A DNA stretch of 64,000 nt from positions 290,389 to 354,388 of the forward strand of contig PMSN01000009.1 in the NCBI GenBank assembly GCA_003167555.1, given 5' to 3'. Below are positions 27,091-35,458 of this stretch, one piece after another; the stretch's first letter is position 1; each line of letters opens with the position of its first letter. The DNA comes from Spartobacteria bacterium (GTDB lineage: Bacteria > Verrucomicrobiota > Verrucomicrobiia > Chthoniobacterales > UBA10450). The notes below the pieces were generated by a model that saw nothing but the letters and a program-made list of their open reading frames with translations, ran no database searches and was not told the DNA's origin. The translations under genes and the position numbers were made by a program.

Positions 27091-27375
27091 ATGAATCATC
27101 TGCGCAAACTCGGGCTGGCGTCGTTTCTTTTCCTCGGGCTCGGCCTTTTGTGCGGAAAAACTTCTGGGTCGGCGTTGGGTTGGACTCCATCAACGGCTCT
27201 CACCGTGACGCTGATCTGTTACGCGGCAGGGCTCGTGCTGGCGCTCATTGCTTTCATGCAATCACGGCGTGGCCAGAGTCTCGATGGGACCACGAAGTTT
27301 CTCGCTCGCGCGCCGCTCGCGCTCGTCACCATCGGCGTCCTGATCTTTTTCCTTCGGGCCATGGCAGGTGTGTAG
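27091..27375 (+). CDS. Small membrane protein of unknown function
   Basis: 94 residues. Three hydrophobic segments: LASFLFLGLGLLCG, ALTVTLICYAAGLVLALIAF, and LALVTIGVLIFFLRAM. The ATG at 27091 is chosen because the open frame before it continues the upstream palindrome and leader sequence. No family is recognised. Confidence 0.6.
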   Translation: MNHLRKLGLASFLFLGLGLLCGKTSGSALGWTPSTALTVTLICYAAGLVLALIAFMQSRRGQSLDGTTKFLARAPLALVTIGVLIFFLRAMAGV

Positions 27376-27431
27376 CCGCTGGTGCGCGACAACATTTGAG
27401 ACCTGGCAGTAGCACCGGTCTGTTTGGAATC

Positions 27432-27908
27432 TTACGGCTTCTTTGCTGGTTCGAGTCTTGTGCCCTGGGAAACGATGAATTGCCAGGTTCCGCCGCGTTT
27501 CGCAAACACATCGAGCCAGCGGTATTGGCCGCTCAGGTCATGTCCGTCGTAGCTGCCCTTGTCGGTACTGCGATAGGTCACGATCGCCATGTCGGCATCG
27601 GCGGCGTGAACCTTCATGTCGTCGAGCTGGTTTGATTCGAGCTTTAACTTGCCTGACTTCAGGTCCGCGAGGAACTCGGCCTTGCCCTGGGTGGTGCCGT
27701 CGGGGTTAACAGCGTAAAAGGTGTCGGCGAGCATCTTGGCGGCAGCGTCGGCATCGGGCTTGGTCAGGGCAGCGCTCATGTCGTGCTCGATCTTAATAAT
27801 CGCTTTCTCGACGTCGGGATTCGGTTTCGCCGCGTCGTTGCTTTGGGCCAGGGCCGCCGCAGGCAAAGCGAGAGCGAATAACAGCGCAGTGAGTTTGGAG
27901 TAATTCAT
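27432..27908 (-). CDS. Secreted NTF2-like protein (DUF4440/SnoaL type)
   Basis: 158 residues. Signal peptide (LTALLFALALPAAALAQ). The mature part has the cone-fold pattern: a first helix VEKAIIKIEHDMSAALTK, ADTFYAVNPDGTTQGKAEFL, then DDMKVHAADADMAIVTYRST and a final WRFI-like FIVSQGTRLEP. Proteins of this type bind small ligands or act as hydrolases/isomerases, and the pocket cannot be read from sequence alone. It stands alone, with a palindrome upstream. Confidence 0.8.
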   Translation of the reverse strand: MNYSKLTALLFALALPAAALAQSNDAAKPNPDVEKAIIKIEHDMSAALTKPDADAAAKMLADTFYAVNPDGTTQGKAEFLADLKSGKLKLESNQLDDMKVHAADADMAIVTYRSTDKGSYDGHDLSGQYRWLDVFAKRGGTWQFIVSQGTRLEPAKKP

Positions 27909-27996
27909 CCGGGCAGGCTATCGACCGGCCGCTGGCCTAACAAGTTCAAAAAAACGTGCTAGCCGGAGCTCGCGGACACCCCGAGAGGAAATAGAC

Positions 27997-28118
27997 TAGA
28001 AGCGGTTTCAAAAGTCGATTTGTAGGGCGTTTCTGTGAAACGCCAATCGAGCCTCAGGGTGGCGTCTGACACAGACGCCCTACAAATTAGGTCAAAAGGA
28101 CTTTTGAAACCGCTTCTA
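27997..28118. repeat. Nested long inverted repeat overlapping the CPBP stop codon
   Basis: Outer arms TAGAAGCGGTTTCAAAAGTC (27997-28016) and its complement GACTTTTGAAACCGCTTCTA (28099-28118). Inner arms TGTAGGGCGTTTCTGTGAAA (from 28020) and GACACAGACGCCCTACAAAT (to about 28087). The right outer arm contains the CTA that is the TAG stop of the minus-strand gene, so the element lies over the gene's 3' end and could act as its terminator. Confidence 0.8.
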
Positions 28119-28898
28119 GAACATCGGACCAAGCACGTGCAGGACGATGTCGGTCGAGAAGTGAGCGAGCATGGCGGATTCCAGGCCTCGCTTCCAATAA
28201 AGCTGTCCGAAGCCGAGCGCGAGCAGAGCGTTCAGGGAAACGACGGTAGTCACAAGCAATGGGGTAAGCGGGGTCAGGTGCGCTGCCAAAGGAAGGTGAC
28301 CAGCCCCAAACGCAACCGCTACCAGGATGTTAGCAAGCCAGAATGCTCCCGACGAAGGCAGACCAGACGCCGTTTTCCAAACTTTGCCTACAAGCCATGC
28401 GACAAGCGACATGAGAAACAAACGCATCAGGATTTCCTCGCCCAGGCCGCCGTAGAAGCAGGCCAGGAACCTTTTCCAGATCGGCATTGCTCCCTCGGTA
28501 GCCACGGGCAAAGCAGCGAGGGCGGCGCCCAGCGGACTACGCAGAAGAGCGACTGCGACGACGCCCAGGCCCAGCCCAGTAAAACAAGATACCCAGACCC
28601 AGCCGCGGCTCGCCGGTCGCCGTTGGCCGTAAAGCCAGGCCTCGAGAAACGGAGCTCCCAAACCAACTTTGCGACTCAGGAGGAGGCCCAAACTAATCGC
28701 GCCTCCAAAGTACGTAGTCCCCTGGATCAGAAGGATCAGGGGCAATGGCAATCGCAGCGGATGCGCGGCAAGCATTGGACGGATGACCTCTGAGATATAC
28801 GGCAGCAAAGCCAGCGTACTGAGAACGGAGCCGGCGAGGAGAGCGAAAAAAAGGCGCCACGGATATCGTTGCGTATCGTGAACGGAACGGCGCTCCAT
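28116..28898 (-). CDS. CPBP-family intramembrane metalloprotease
   Basis: 260 residues, about eight hydrophobic segments. The glutamate motif GLGEEILMRLF, a later FGAGHLP histidine motif and AHFSTD fit CPBP/Abi proteins, which bind a metal inside the membrane and cleave or modify prenylated or other membrane substrates. The usual form is EExxxR plus FxxxH plus H/N. Here EEILMR and FGAGH are kept. Its stop codon lies in the arm of a long inverted repeat. The substrate is unknown. Confidence 0.85.
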   Translation of the reverse strand: MERRSVHDTQRYPWRLFFALLAGSVLSTLALLPYISEVIRPMLAAHPLRLPLPLILLIQGTTYFGGAISLGLLLSRKVGLGAPFLEAWLYGQRRPASRGWVWVSCFTGLGLGVVAVALLRSPLGAALAALPVATEGAMPIWKRFLACFYGGLGEEILMRLFLMSLVAWLVGKVWKTASGLPSSGAFWLANILVAVAFGAGHLPLAAHLTPLTPLLVTTVVSLNALLALGFGQLYWKRGLESAMLAHFSTDIVLHVLGPMF

Positions 28899-28959
28899 GA
28901 TTGATAGTTACCAGCTCATTAGGACTGGTGACAAGACTTTATTAGGAAGCCCCGACTAA

Positions 28960-29222
28960 GGTCGCGTTCGCTCTTTCTTCTGTAGCGTCGGCCTCTCGCC
29001 GTCGCTGATGGAGGTCACGGTGATGGTAGCGGCAGGCGCGGTTTGGGACCACAGCAGGACGAGCAGTCCAATAACGCTGCCCGCTCCTCGCGAGAGATGC
29101 CGCATTGTCGTTCGATTGGTCCCAAATTCATGGTGTTTCGAAGTAAGTGTTTGCATGGGAGCGATCCTCTCTGTGACTGTTGAGGCAGGATATTCCCTTT
29201 GCCTTTGAGAAGGCAATACTTT
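28960..29222 (-). pseudogene. Truncated 5' copy of the large beta-helix gene (leader only)
   Basis: From ATG 29157 the frame reads MQTLTSKHHEFGTNRTTMRH and VIGLLVLLWSQTAPAATITV, almost the same as the first ~55 codons and upstream hairpin of the gene ending at 26884. After TITVTSISDG it runs into a GTCGGCCTCTCGCCGTC repeat and stops. The beta-helix part is gone. It is a decayed duplicate cut by a repeat. About 210 bp of near identity include the 5' untranslated hairpin. Confidence 0.8.
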
Positions 29223-29529
29223 CCTGACCGTGGCGAACGAGACGAAAAAACAACGCGGTCGCGTAGAGGTCGAAATAAAGCTGGACGCGGAGACGTGAGG
29301 GCCGTAAGAAAACCGTCAGTTACGTCATTCGACGTTTCAACGCATCTCCGGCGCGGCTGAGATAGCCGCAGAGGCTGGACCTTCGCTGGGACACCGCTTT
29401 ACGCGATTTCCAGATCCCAGCTGGAGCCAGGCAGCCAGCGATAGTGATTAACTAGTGCAAACCTCAAGCAGCCAGGTGGCCCATCCGGGTTCCGCTCCAG
29501 AACCTTAACGCCAGTTTCCCTTCTTTAGC
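29223..29529. other. Intergenic gap with no recognised content
   Basis: About 300 bases with no convincing gene, RNA or strong palindrome. It contains a short GTG-led frame that codes for 23 residues, too short to support. It would hold the promoter of the DUF4062 gene. Confidence 0.4.
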
Positions 29530-31827
29530 ATGACGCCGCGCCCGCCGATTTTTATTTCCGCCGTGAGCAAAGAGCTGAGGAGCGCGCGCCAACTGGTGGC
29601 TAATACGCTGCAATTCCTAGGCTATCAGCCGCTCTGGCAGGACATCTTCGGCATGGAGCAAGGTGATTTGCGCGCGATGTTGCGCTTGCAGGTGGATCAA
29701 TGCCAGGGCGTGGTCCAACTCGTCGGCCAATCTTACGGAGCCGAGCCTCCCACTCCGGATGAAGAATTCGGCCGCGTAAGTTACACGCAGTACGAAGCGC
29801 TCTACGGCCGAAAGCGTGGGAAAAAAGTTTGGTACCTTTTTATCGACGAAACCTTTCCGATCGATGCGCACGAAGCGGAGCCCGGGGAGGTGCGCGAATT
29901 ACAGGATGCGTATCGCCGCCGTTTGCAGGCTGATTCGCACCTGTATCATCCGTTAACGAGCAGCGAAGGCCTGGAGGCAGGCGTTCTTAAGCTTCGGGAC
30001 GATCTTTCCCGCTTGCGCCGGGGGGTGAAACAATGGGCGGTTGGAGTGGTCGCGCTCCTTGTTGTTATCACGGGCTTGGTCCTCTGGATCGTGCATGGCC
30101 AGCGCAATCAAACCGGCCTGATTCAAAAGCAGGGAGAGGAAGTGACGGTTCTGGTCGATCGTTATCAGAAAATGCAGCAAGCGCTGGTGCGCCTGGCGGA
30201 CGTGGAAGCGCAGTCGAAGCAGCCGGGGGCCAAATTAACTCCGGAGGAACAGCGAGCCAATGCTTACGCCATCCTGGAGAAGGAACTTGGCCTTCCCGCG
30301 GGCTCGCTGGTAAAGGACCTTCCCGGTCTTGCCCTGGAACTTTACAGCCGGGCGGACACGAGCTCGCTTTTGCGCGCGCGCGCGGCCTATGCGCTTGGCA
30401 AGTTCGACGAAGCGCAGAAGCTCAGTCTCGCAGCTGCGGCGGAGGACGTAAAAGCCTACGAAACGGCGCAGCGGGTGCAGCAAGATCGCCGCAAGAGCGC
30501 GATCGAAGGATACAAACTTGCCGGACAATCGGCGCAGAAGCTCATCCAATACAATGAGGCGATGTTACATTTCCGCGAGGCGGAGAAGCTGACCGATCGC
30601 GCGGGCGATCCGAAGCTCTGGGTGGAAGTGCAGGAGGCCATCGCTGATTTATTATATGATCAAGGGCATTACAAAGAGGCGGAGGATACCCTGGGGCCGG
30701 TCGTGCAGACTCGCACCCAGCTCTCAGGCCCTGAAGATCCGGCTGCTCTCAAGAGTCGTAATCGCCTGACCTATGCGCGGTGGAAACAAGGGAAGCTCGT
30801 GGAGGCGGAAGCAGAATTCCGTGAGCTACTCAAGGTGGAAGAGAAGGTGCTGGGGCGCGAGCACCCCGACACGCTCGTGAGCCGCAACGGACTGGCGGGA
30901 ATCTTTAATGAGCAAGGCAGGTATCCTGAGGCTGAAACTGAGTTTCGTTTGATTCTTAAGTTAAGAGAGAAAGCGTTGGGGCCTGAGGATCGTGAGACAC
31001 TGAAGAGCCGCTTCAACGTAGCGATCGCATTGGCTAATCAAGGCAAGTACGCCGAGGCGGAAGCGCTGTTTCGCGAGACAATCAAGTTGTTTGAAAAGGT
31101 CCTGGGACCGGAGGATCCCAACACGCTGATGGGCGGCATCGGCCTGGCCAGTGTCCTTAATGGAGAAGGGAATTACGCGGGGTCCGAAACGCAATATCGC
31201 AAAATGATCAAGCTCTACGAGAAGGTGCTGGGGCCGGAGCATCCCGACACCCTCTCTTACCGCACCTTGCTGGCCGACGCCCTGATCAACCAAAACAAGT
31301 TTGCGGAGGTTGAAGCACAATGCCGCGACGTCATCAGGCTCGAAGAAAAAGTGTTGGGACATGAGCACCCCGAGACGCTCAGGACACGCGCCGAGCTCGT
31401 CCTGGCCCTCAATAAGCAACGGAAGTATGCAGAGTCAGAAGCGGAATGCCGGGAGGTAATCAAGCTCGAAGAAAAAGTGCTGGGACCAGAAACGGTCGAT
31501 ACGCTCACGAGCCGTCAGTTCCTCGCCAATGCCTTGTATGGTCAGGGTAAGAACGCAGAGGCGGAAGCGCAATTTCGTGACATAATCAGGCTGGAAGAAA
31601 AAGCGTTGGGGCCCGAGCATCCCTACACCCTGGACGCGTGCTACGATTTCGCCTCCGGATTACAGCGCCAGGGCAAGTTGCAGGAAGCCAAGGATCTTGC
31701 GCAGCGGGCGGCCGAAGGCGCGCGCAAAGTCCTGGGCTCAGATAATCCGGAAACCAAAAGATATGAAAAACTCTGGCAAGAGCTAGAGCCTGAGAAAGCC
31801 GCTCTGCCGCGTGGCGGTATGTTGTAA
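29530..31827 (+). CDS. DUF4062-TPR membrane protein
   Basis: 765 residues. Residues ~5-150 form a DUF4062 domain: PIFISAVSKELRSARQLVAN, a Q-W-Q/FGMEQGD region and YEALYGRKRGKK. A single membrane helix follows (167-188), then a coiled-coil segment (~195-240), then about eight TPRs of 42 residues (YAEAEALFRETIKLFEKVLG..HP.TL) of the NPHP3/kinesin-light-chain kind. The 126-bp repeat is evident in DNA. DUF4062 occurs at the N-termini of NTPase and TPR proteins with suspected signalling or defence roles. Which it is here is unknown. The last bases overlap a convergent YbjQ-like fragment. Confidence 0.82.
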   Translation: MTPRPPIFISAVSKELRSARQLVANTLQFLGYQPLWQDIFGMEQGDLRAMLRLQVDQCQGVVQLVGQSYGAEPPTPDEEFGRVSYTQYEALYGRKRGKKVWYLFIDETFPIDAHEAEPGEVRELQDAYRRRLQADSHLYHPLTSSEGLEAGVLKLRDDLSRLRRGVKQWAVGVVALLVVITGLVLWIVHGQRNQTGLIQKQGEEVTVLVDRYQKMQQALVRLADVEAQSKQPGAKLTPEEQRANAYAILEKELGLPAGSLVKDLPGLALELYSRADTSSLLRARAAYALGKFDEAQKLSLAAAAEDVKAYETAQRVQQDRRKSAIEGYKLAGQSAQKLIQYNEAMLHFREAEKLTDRAGDPKLWVEVQEAIADLLYDQGHYKEAEDTLGPVVQTRTQLSGPEDPAALKSRNRLTYARWKQGKLVEAEAEFRELLKVEEKVLGREHPDTLVSRNGLAGIFNEQGRYPEAETEFRLILKLREKALGPEDRETLKSRFNVAIALANQGKYAEAEALFRETIKLFEKVLGPEDPNTLMGGIGLASVLNGEGNYAGSETQYRKMIKLYEKVLGPEHPDTLSYRTLLADALINQNKFAEVEAQCRDVIRLEEKVLGHEHPETLRTRAELVLALNKQRKYAESEAECREVIKLEEKVLGPETVDTLTSRQFLANALYGQGKNAEAEAQFRDIIRLEEKALGPEHPYTLDACYDFASGLQRQGKLQEAKDLAQRAAEGARKVLGSDNPETKRYEKLWQELEPEKAALPRGGML

Positions 31828-31872
31828 CCACCAGGCGAACCAGGTTCGGGAGGCAGGGCGGTTGCGGCGGCG

Positions 31873-32027
31873 CTGGGATCAGTGCTCATCCCGATCAAGG
31901 CCGTCGCACCCAGCGCCTGGGCTTTGCGCGTGAGTTCGGCCATGCAGGCGTCAAACGAATGGTCGTTCACGCCTTCCCCACTGGCATACACAACCCCAAG
32001 CTCACGCGCGCCGGGTGCGCTCCTCAC
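31873..32027 (-). pseudogene. YbjQ-like (heavy-metal-binding domain) fragment
   Basis: The minus frame reads ARELGVVYASGEGVNDHSF and DACMAELTRKAQALGATALIG, matching the small gene at 32852-33118 at both protein and DNA level. The N-terminus starts at a GTG in GTGAGGAGCGCACC and lacks the MSHEKP part, and after LIGMS the frame drifts into unrelated sequence toward the DUF4062 gene. I read it as a partial copy. It may still be transcribed. Confidence 0.6.
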
Positions 32028-32040
32028 CGCAGTTCGAGCG

Positions 32041-32655
32041 CTACTTCTTCTCCAAGAGCGGCAGGTACGCTTCGTATTGTTCCTGTTTCATTCGTTCGAT
32101 CGGAATGAAATGGAAGGCGGCCGAATTGAGGGTGTAGCGTTCTCCGCTCGGCGACTGCGGGTCGAGAAAGACGTGGCCAAGGTGGGCGTTGCTTCGTTTG
32201 GCGCGCACCTCGGTGCGCTGCATCTCGTGCGAAGTGTCCAGGCTCGCGACGAGGAGATCTTTCGAGATTGGTTTGCTGAACGTCGGCATGCCGAGGCCGG
32301 CATCGTATTTGTCGACCGAAGTGAAGAGTGGTTCGCCGGTAATAACATCGACGTAGATGCCGGGACGGTCGTTGTTCCAGAATTCGTTTTGGAAAGGCAT
32401 TTGGGTGCCGCCTTCGCGCACGACATTGTACTGCTCCGGCTTTAATCGGCGTTTCAAACTGGCGTCGCTCGGGATCGGCCGGTTCGGATCGAAACCAATG
32501 ACCTCCTTTGTCTCTTTCTGGGCGAGAACGAAGAAGTAAATCCCCCCGGCAGCGAGCCCGGTCACCACGATGAGACCGATGTACGTGCTGAGCGTGGACT
32601 TTTCTTCGCTGGTTATTCGTCCGCCGTACATCTGATCGCTCACAACGTGATTCAA
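32041..32655 (-). CDS. Membrane-anchored MsrB-like protein, catalytic Cys replaced by Thr
   Basis: 204 residues. One membrane helix near the N-terminus (TYIGLIVVTGLAAGGIYFFV), then the SelR/MsrB fold: GEPLFTSVDKYDAGLGMPTF, SKPIS, RSNAHLGHVFLD, and GERYTLNSAAFHFIP. In known MsrB the last motif is RY(C/U)xNS, with the catalytic Cys or Sec at this place. Here T175 (codon ACC) stands there. The zinc-binding CxxC pairs are also absent. A methionine-R-sulfoxide reductase reaction is therefore doubtful. Binding of oxidised methionine without reduction is a possible reading. Confidence 0.75.
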   Translation of the reverse strand: MNHVVSDQMYGGRITSEEKSTLSTYIGLIVVTGLAAGGIYFFVLAQKETKEVIGFDPNRPIPSDASLKRRLKPEQYNVVREGGTQMPFQNEFWNNDRPGIYVDVITGEPLFTSVDKYDAGLGMPTFSKPISKDLLVASLDTSHEMQRTEVRAKRSNAHLGHVFLDPQSPSGERYTLNSAAFHFIPIERMKQEQYEAYLPLLEKK

Positions 32656-32725
32656 TCAGAGATTGGCTGCGTTCTGCAAGGTCGATCTCACATGCTTGAT
32701 TCTGGCCGATCTCTTGAGAGAGGGA

Positions 32726-32816
32726 GGTGGATCGAGCGCTCCGCGCTCGATGCCAAAAGAAGTCCGCGCCTCAGGGCGCGCAAAAATGACATCGCGCGCG
32801 GAGCGCACGATCCACC
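32726..32816. repeat. Palindrome (GGTGGATCGAGCGCTCC arms)
   Basis: Left arm GGTGGATCGAGCGCTCCGCG and right arm GCGCGGAGCGCACGATCCACC are near-complementary over about 24 bases with an ~40-base middle. It fits the intergenic palindrome group. Two open frames crossing it were dismissed. Confidence 0.7.
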
Positions 32817-32851
32817 CACTTTCCTCGGGCGGTGCCATCTACAGCAAGCCA

Positions 32852-33118
32852 TCAAGTTTGAATGGCAGTCGCGAGCAGACTCGTGCGTTGGTTCCATTGA
32901 AATTGGCTCTGCACGAGCTGCATCCCGATCAATCCCGTCGCATCCAGCGCCTGGGCCTTGCGCGTGAGTTCGACCAAACAGGCGTCAAACGAATGGTCGT
33001 TGACGCCTTCCACACTGGCATACACAACTCCAAGCTCGCGCGCCCCGGCCGGCAGGCCGGGAAGCGTGCTCACGTTCATTCGGATGGGCGTTTGCGCTGT
33101 CGGTTTTTCGTGGCTCAT
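32852..33118 (-). CDS. YbjQ-like protein (heavy-metal-binding domain type)
   Basis: 88 residues from ATG 33118: MSHEKPTAQTP, LPAGARELGVVYASVEGVND, HSFDACLVELTRKAQALDAT, GLIGMQLVQS. The ELTRKAQALGA.ALIGM core is that of UPF0145/YbjQ proteins, small oligomeric beta proteins of unknown role. The tail SLLATAIQT fits the final strand. A partial copy lies 0.8 kb downstream on the same strand, on the other side of msrB. It follows the DUF4239 gene by 35 bases, so may be co-transcribed with it. Confidence 0.68.
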   Translation of the reverse strand: MSHEKPTAQTPIRMNVSTLPGLPAGARELGVVYASVEGVNDHSFDACLVELTRKAQALDATGLIGMQLVQSQFQWNQRTSLLATAIQT

Positions 33119-33153
33119 GAGTTCTTCGATCTCGGGTTGGTGTCGGACATCGC

Positions 33154-33942
33154 TCAGTTTCCGCGGTCCACGTCGTCCAGGATTATCAGCGTCTTTTCGA
33201 ACGCTTCGGAGTTGATGGCAATGGGGCCGCGAAAGGGATGGCTCAAGATCAGGCAACTGAACAGGAGCAGGCCGATCAGCGCCGCCATCATCGCGGATAT
33301 GATCATGTGCGGCAACGGGCGTTCCATGTAGATGATGAAGCTCATGGTGATGACGACGAAGGCCCCGCTGAGAATGACAATCCACATCACCGTGGAGATG
33401 TCTTCATTCGCCTGAATGTTGCGCTTGTTGCGGTCGTTCGTGACCTCGGTCAGGGCCTGCATCAGCACGTTGCAGCTCAGAGGATAATCCTTCTTCATCT
33501 GGGTGGTGATCGGGCCGTTGGTGCCAAAGGAGCGAAATATATCCCCGGTTTGCTTGCGAGCCTTCGAACTGGCCTGGCCGGTGCTGGCCTGCGTGGGCCA
33601 CTCATCTTCAATCACCCGGTGAATATACTCGCGGATCAATTCGCGAATCTTCTCGCCAGCTTCCGGCGGCAAATTGCCCGAGGAGCGGTAGAGCGGCACA
33701 AGGGAGATGGCCTCCGTCGCCACATTGACTTTGGCGGCATCGTACGACTCCCAAACCGCTATGACCATGAAGCCCATGAGCACGGCGAAGAGCACGCCCG
33801 CGTTCAGGAATACGGGTACGCAGACATCATTGTGTCCTTCCTGGACCCGGCCGTGCAGGAGCTTGCGGCTAACAAAAACGCCGAGCAGCGCGTAGACCGC
33901 CGGACCGCCAATCATGAGCACGCCGAGCAAGAGGTAATTCAT
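33154..33942 (-). CDS. DUF4239 (bestrophin-like) membrane protein
   Basis: 262 residues from ATG 33942 (MNYLLLGVLMIGGPAVYALL). The N-terminal membrane pair is followed by FLNAGVLFAVLMGFMVIAVW and a soluble loop with NVATEAISLVPLYR, then a C-terminal pair (VMWIVILSGAFVVITMSFII, ISAMMAALIGLLLFSCLILS). Bestrophin-like channels have this general layout. The sequence after the last helix is LSHPFRGPI, the family's signature end. Ion transport is a guess from the family. Confidence 0.8.
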   Translation of the reverse strand: MNYLLLGVLMIGGPAVYALLGVFVSRKLLHGRVQEGHNDVCVPVFLNAGVLFAVLMGFMVIAVWESYDAAKVNVATEAISLVPLYRSSGNLPPEAGEKIRELIREYIHRVIEDEWPTQASTGQASSKARKQTGDIFRSFGTNGPITTQMKKDYPLSCNVLMQALTEVTNDRNKRNIQANEDISTVMWIVILSGAFVVITMSFIIYMERPLPHMIISAMMAALIGLLLFSCLILSHPFRGPIAINSEAFEKTLIILDDVDRGN

Positions 33943-34050
33943 AGGCTGCTTCCTGTTACATCGCCCAATTATCAGGGAGCGGCCGATTTGTAACGCATTG
34001 TTTTCCTGCGCGCAGCAAAGAAAACAACGGCGCGATGGAGTTGATTTTCC

Positions 34051-34118
34051 TGTAGAGGTAGCCGTCCCGGCTGCGGTTGTCTTGGCGTTCATTTGCAGCC
34101 GACACGCCTGCCGCTACA
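34051..34118. repeat. TGTAG/CTACA palindrome between aminotransferase and DUF4239 genes
   Basis: Begins TGTAGAGGTAGCCGTCCCGG and ends CGACACGCCTGCCGCTACA. The arms are imperfect. It lies 11 bases after the aminotransferase stop, so could act as a terminator on the minus strand. Confidence 0.6.
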
Positions 34119-34129
34119 GAAGAACGCCG

Positions 34130-35458
34130 CTAAGAGGGCACTCCCTTGCGCGCGATCAGCTCCATCTGTTCGCAAAAACGATCCAGCTCGCTGAGCGTGG
34201 TGTAGACGTTGGGCGTGATCCGAATGCCCTGAAACTCTTCGTGGACGATGGGCGTTGTGAAGATGTGATGTTTGTCGAACAGATACTTAACAACGGCGTC
34301 GGGGGTTGTCCCTTCGATATGAACGTTCGCGATGGCGCACGATTGATTCGGATCGAACGATGTGTTGAAGCGAACCTTGGGCACATCTTTGAGCCGGTTC
34401 ATCCAGTAACGTGACAGGTAACGCAACCGCGCTTCCTTGCGTTTACCGCCGATCCCGTTGTGAAAAACGAGCGCCTCACCTATGGCCAGCTTTATCGCCG
34501 CCGAGTGGGTGCCGATCTCCTCGAACTTGCGGATGTCCGAGGCTTGCTTGGATTCCGCGGCCATCAACGGCCAGATCTTTTCGATCTTATCGCGCTTCAC
34601 GTAAAGCAGGCCCGTGCCTTTGGGCGCGTAGAGCCACTTATGCAGGCTGGTGCCGAAGTAATCGCAACCCAGGTCCTTCTGTTTGAAATCGAACTGCGCG
34701 AAGGAATGCGCACCGTCCACGATCGTCTCGATGCCTTTGGCGCGCGCCAGGTCGCAGACGGCCTTCACGGGAGTGATCTGTCCCGTGATGTTGACCTGAT
34801 GCGCCATTAGAATGAGGCGCGTGCGATCGGAAATTCCTTTGGCAAAGGCCGCGGTGATCTCGTCGAGGTTCTTGGGCGGAATGGGAATCTGAATCAGCTT
34901 AAGCTTCAGGCCTTCTCGCTTCTCACGCTGACGGAGCGTGGTAAGCATGCGCGGATAATCCTGGGTGGTGGTGAGAATTTCATCACCGGGCTTGAAGTCC
35001 ATGCCCATCAAAAGAATCTCGAGTGACTCGGAAGCATTGCGCGTGATCGCGATCTCTTCGCGATCGCAGCCGAACAATTCCGCCAGGCCGGTGCGAATCG
35101 TTTCCGATTGTGGCTCGAGAATCTGCCACATGGTGTAGGCGGTGGCGTCTTCCTGTTGCCAGGTGTAACGCACCAGCGCCTCGGTCACGATCCGCGGGCT
35201 GGGCGAAACGCCGCCATTGTTCAAATTGATGATGCCACGCGTGACGGAGAAAGAGTTTTGAATGACGGCCCAGTAGTCTTCATCCATGGCCGCCTGCTCC
35301 GGCGTCAAATGCGCCACGCTCTGCGTCGCTGCTGCGACGTTTTTCAGCAACGACGCGACCGTTGCGGAAGAAAGCGCGGCCAGACCGAGGCCTTTGCCGG
35401 CGAGGGAAAGAAAGTTGCGGCGCGTGCGTTCACGAAGGATGGAATTTGAAGTCGTCAC
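34130..35458 (-). CDS. Tat-exported class V aminotransferase (isopenicillin-N epimerase-like)
   Basis: 442 residues. The start is the GTG at 35458 (VTTSNSILRERTRRNFLSLA), which gives a twin-arginine leader. PLP fold: INLNNGGVSPSP near the N-terminus, TRNASESLEILL, VDGAHSFAQFDF (Asp contacts the PLP ring) and SLHKWLYAPKGTG with the Schiff-base lysine. It resembles cysteine desulfurase/isopenicillin N epimerase proteins found with Tat leaders. The reaction is not certain. The earlier in-frame ATG is in repeat-like sequence (LFLLSNFHFLLCNASN). Confidence 0.85.
   Translation of the reverse strand: MTTSNSILRERTRRNFLSLAGKGLGLAALSSATVASLLKNVAAATQSVAHLTPEQAAMDEDYWAVIQNSFSVTRGIINLNNGGVSPSPRIVTEALVRYTWQQEDATAYTMWQILEPQSETIRTGLAELFGCDREEIAITRNASESLEILLMGMDFKPGDEILTTTQDYPRMLTTLRQREKREGLKLKLIQIPIPPKNLDEITAAFAKGISDRTRLILMAHQVNITGQITPVKAVCDLARAKGIETIVDGAHSFAQFDFKQKDLGCDYFGTSLHKWLYAPKGTGLLYVKRDKIEKIWPLMAAESKQASDIRKFEEIGTHSAAIKLAIGEALVFHNGIGGKRKEARLRYLSRYWMNRLKDVPKVRFNTSFDPNQSCAIANVHIEGTTPDAVVKYLFDKHHIFTTPIVHEEFQGIRITPNVYTTLSELDRFCEQMELIARKGVPS

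Noticed and set aside
29223..29529. 23-residue GTG-led frame (VANETKKQRGRVEVEIKLD) before the DUF4062 gene
   Set aside because: Too short, no ribosome site, no family.
20402..31827. CRISPR-like repeats in the Sel1 and TPR genes
   Set aside because: The repeats are coding, contiguous without spacers, and vary as codons do. They are protein repeats.
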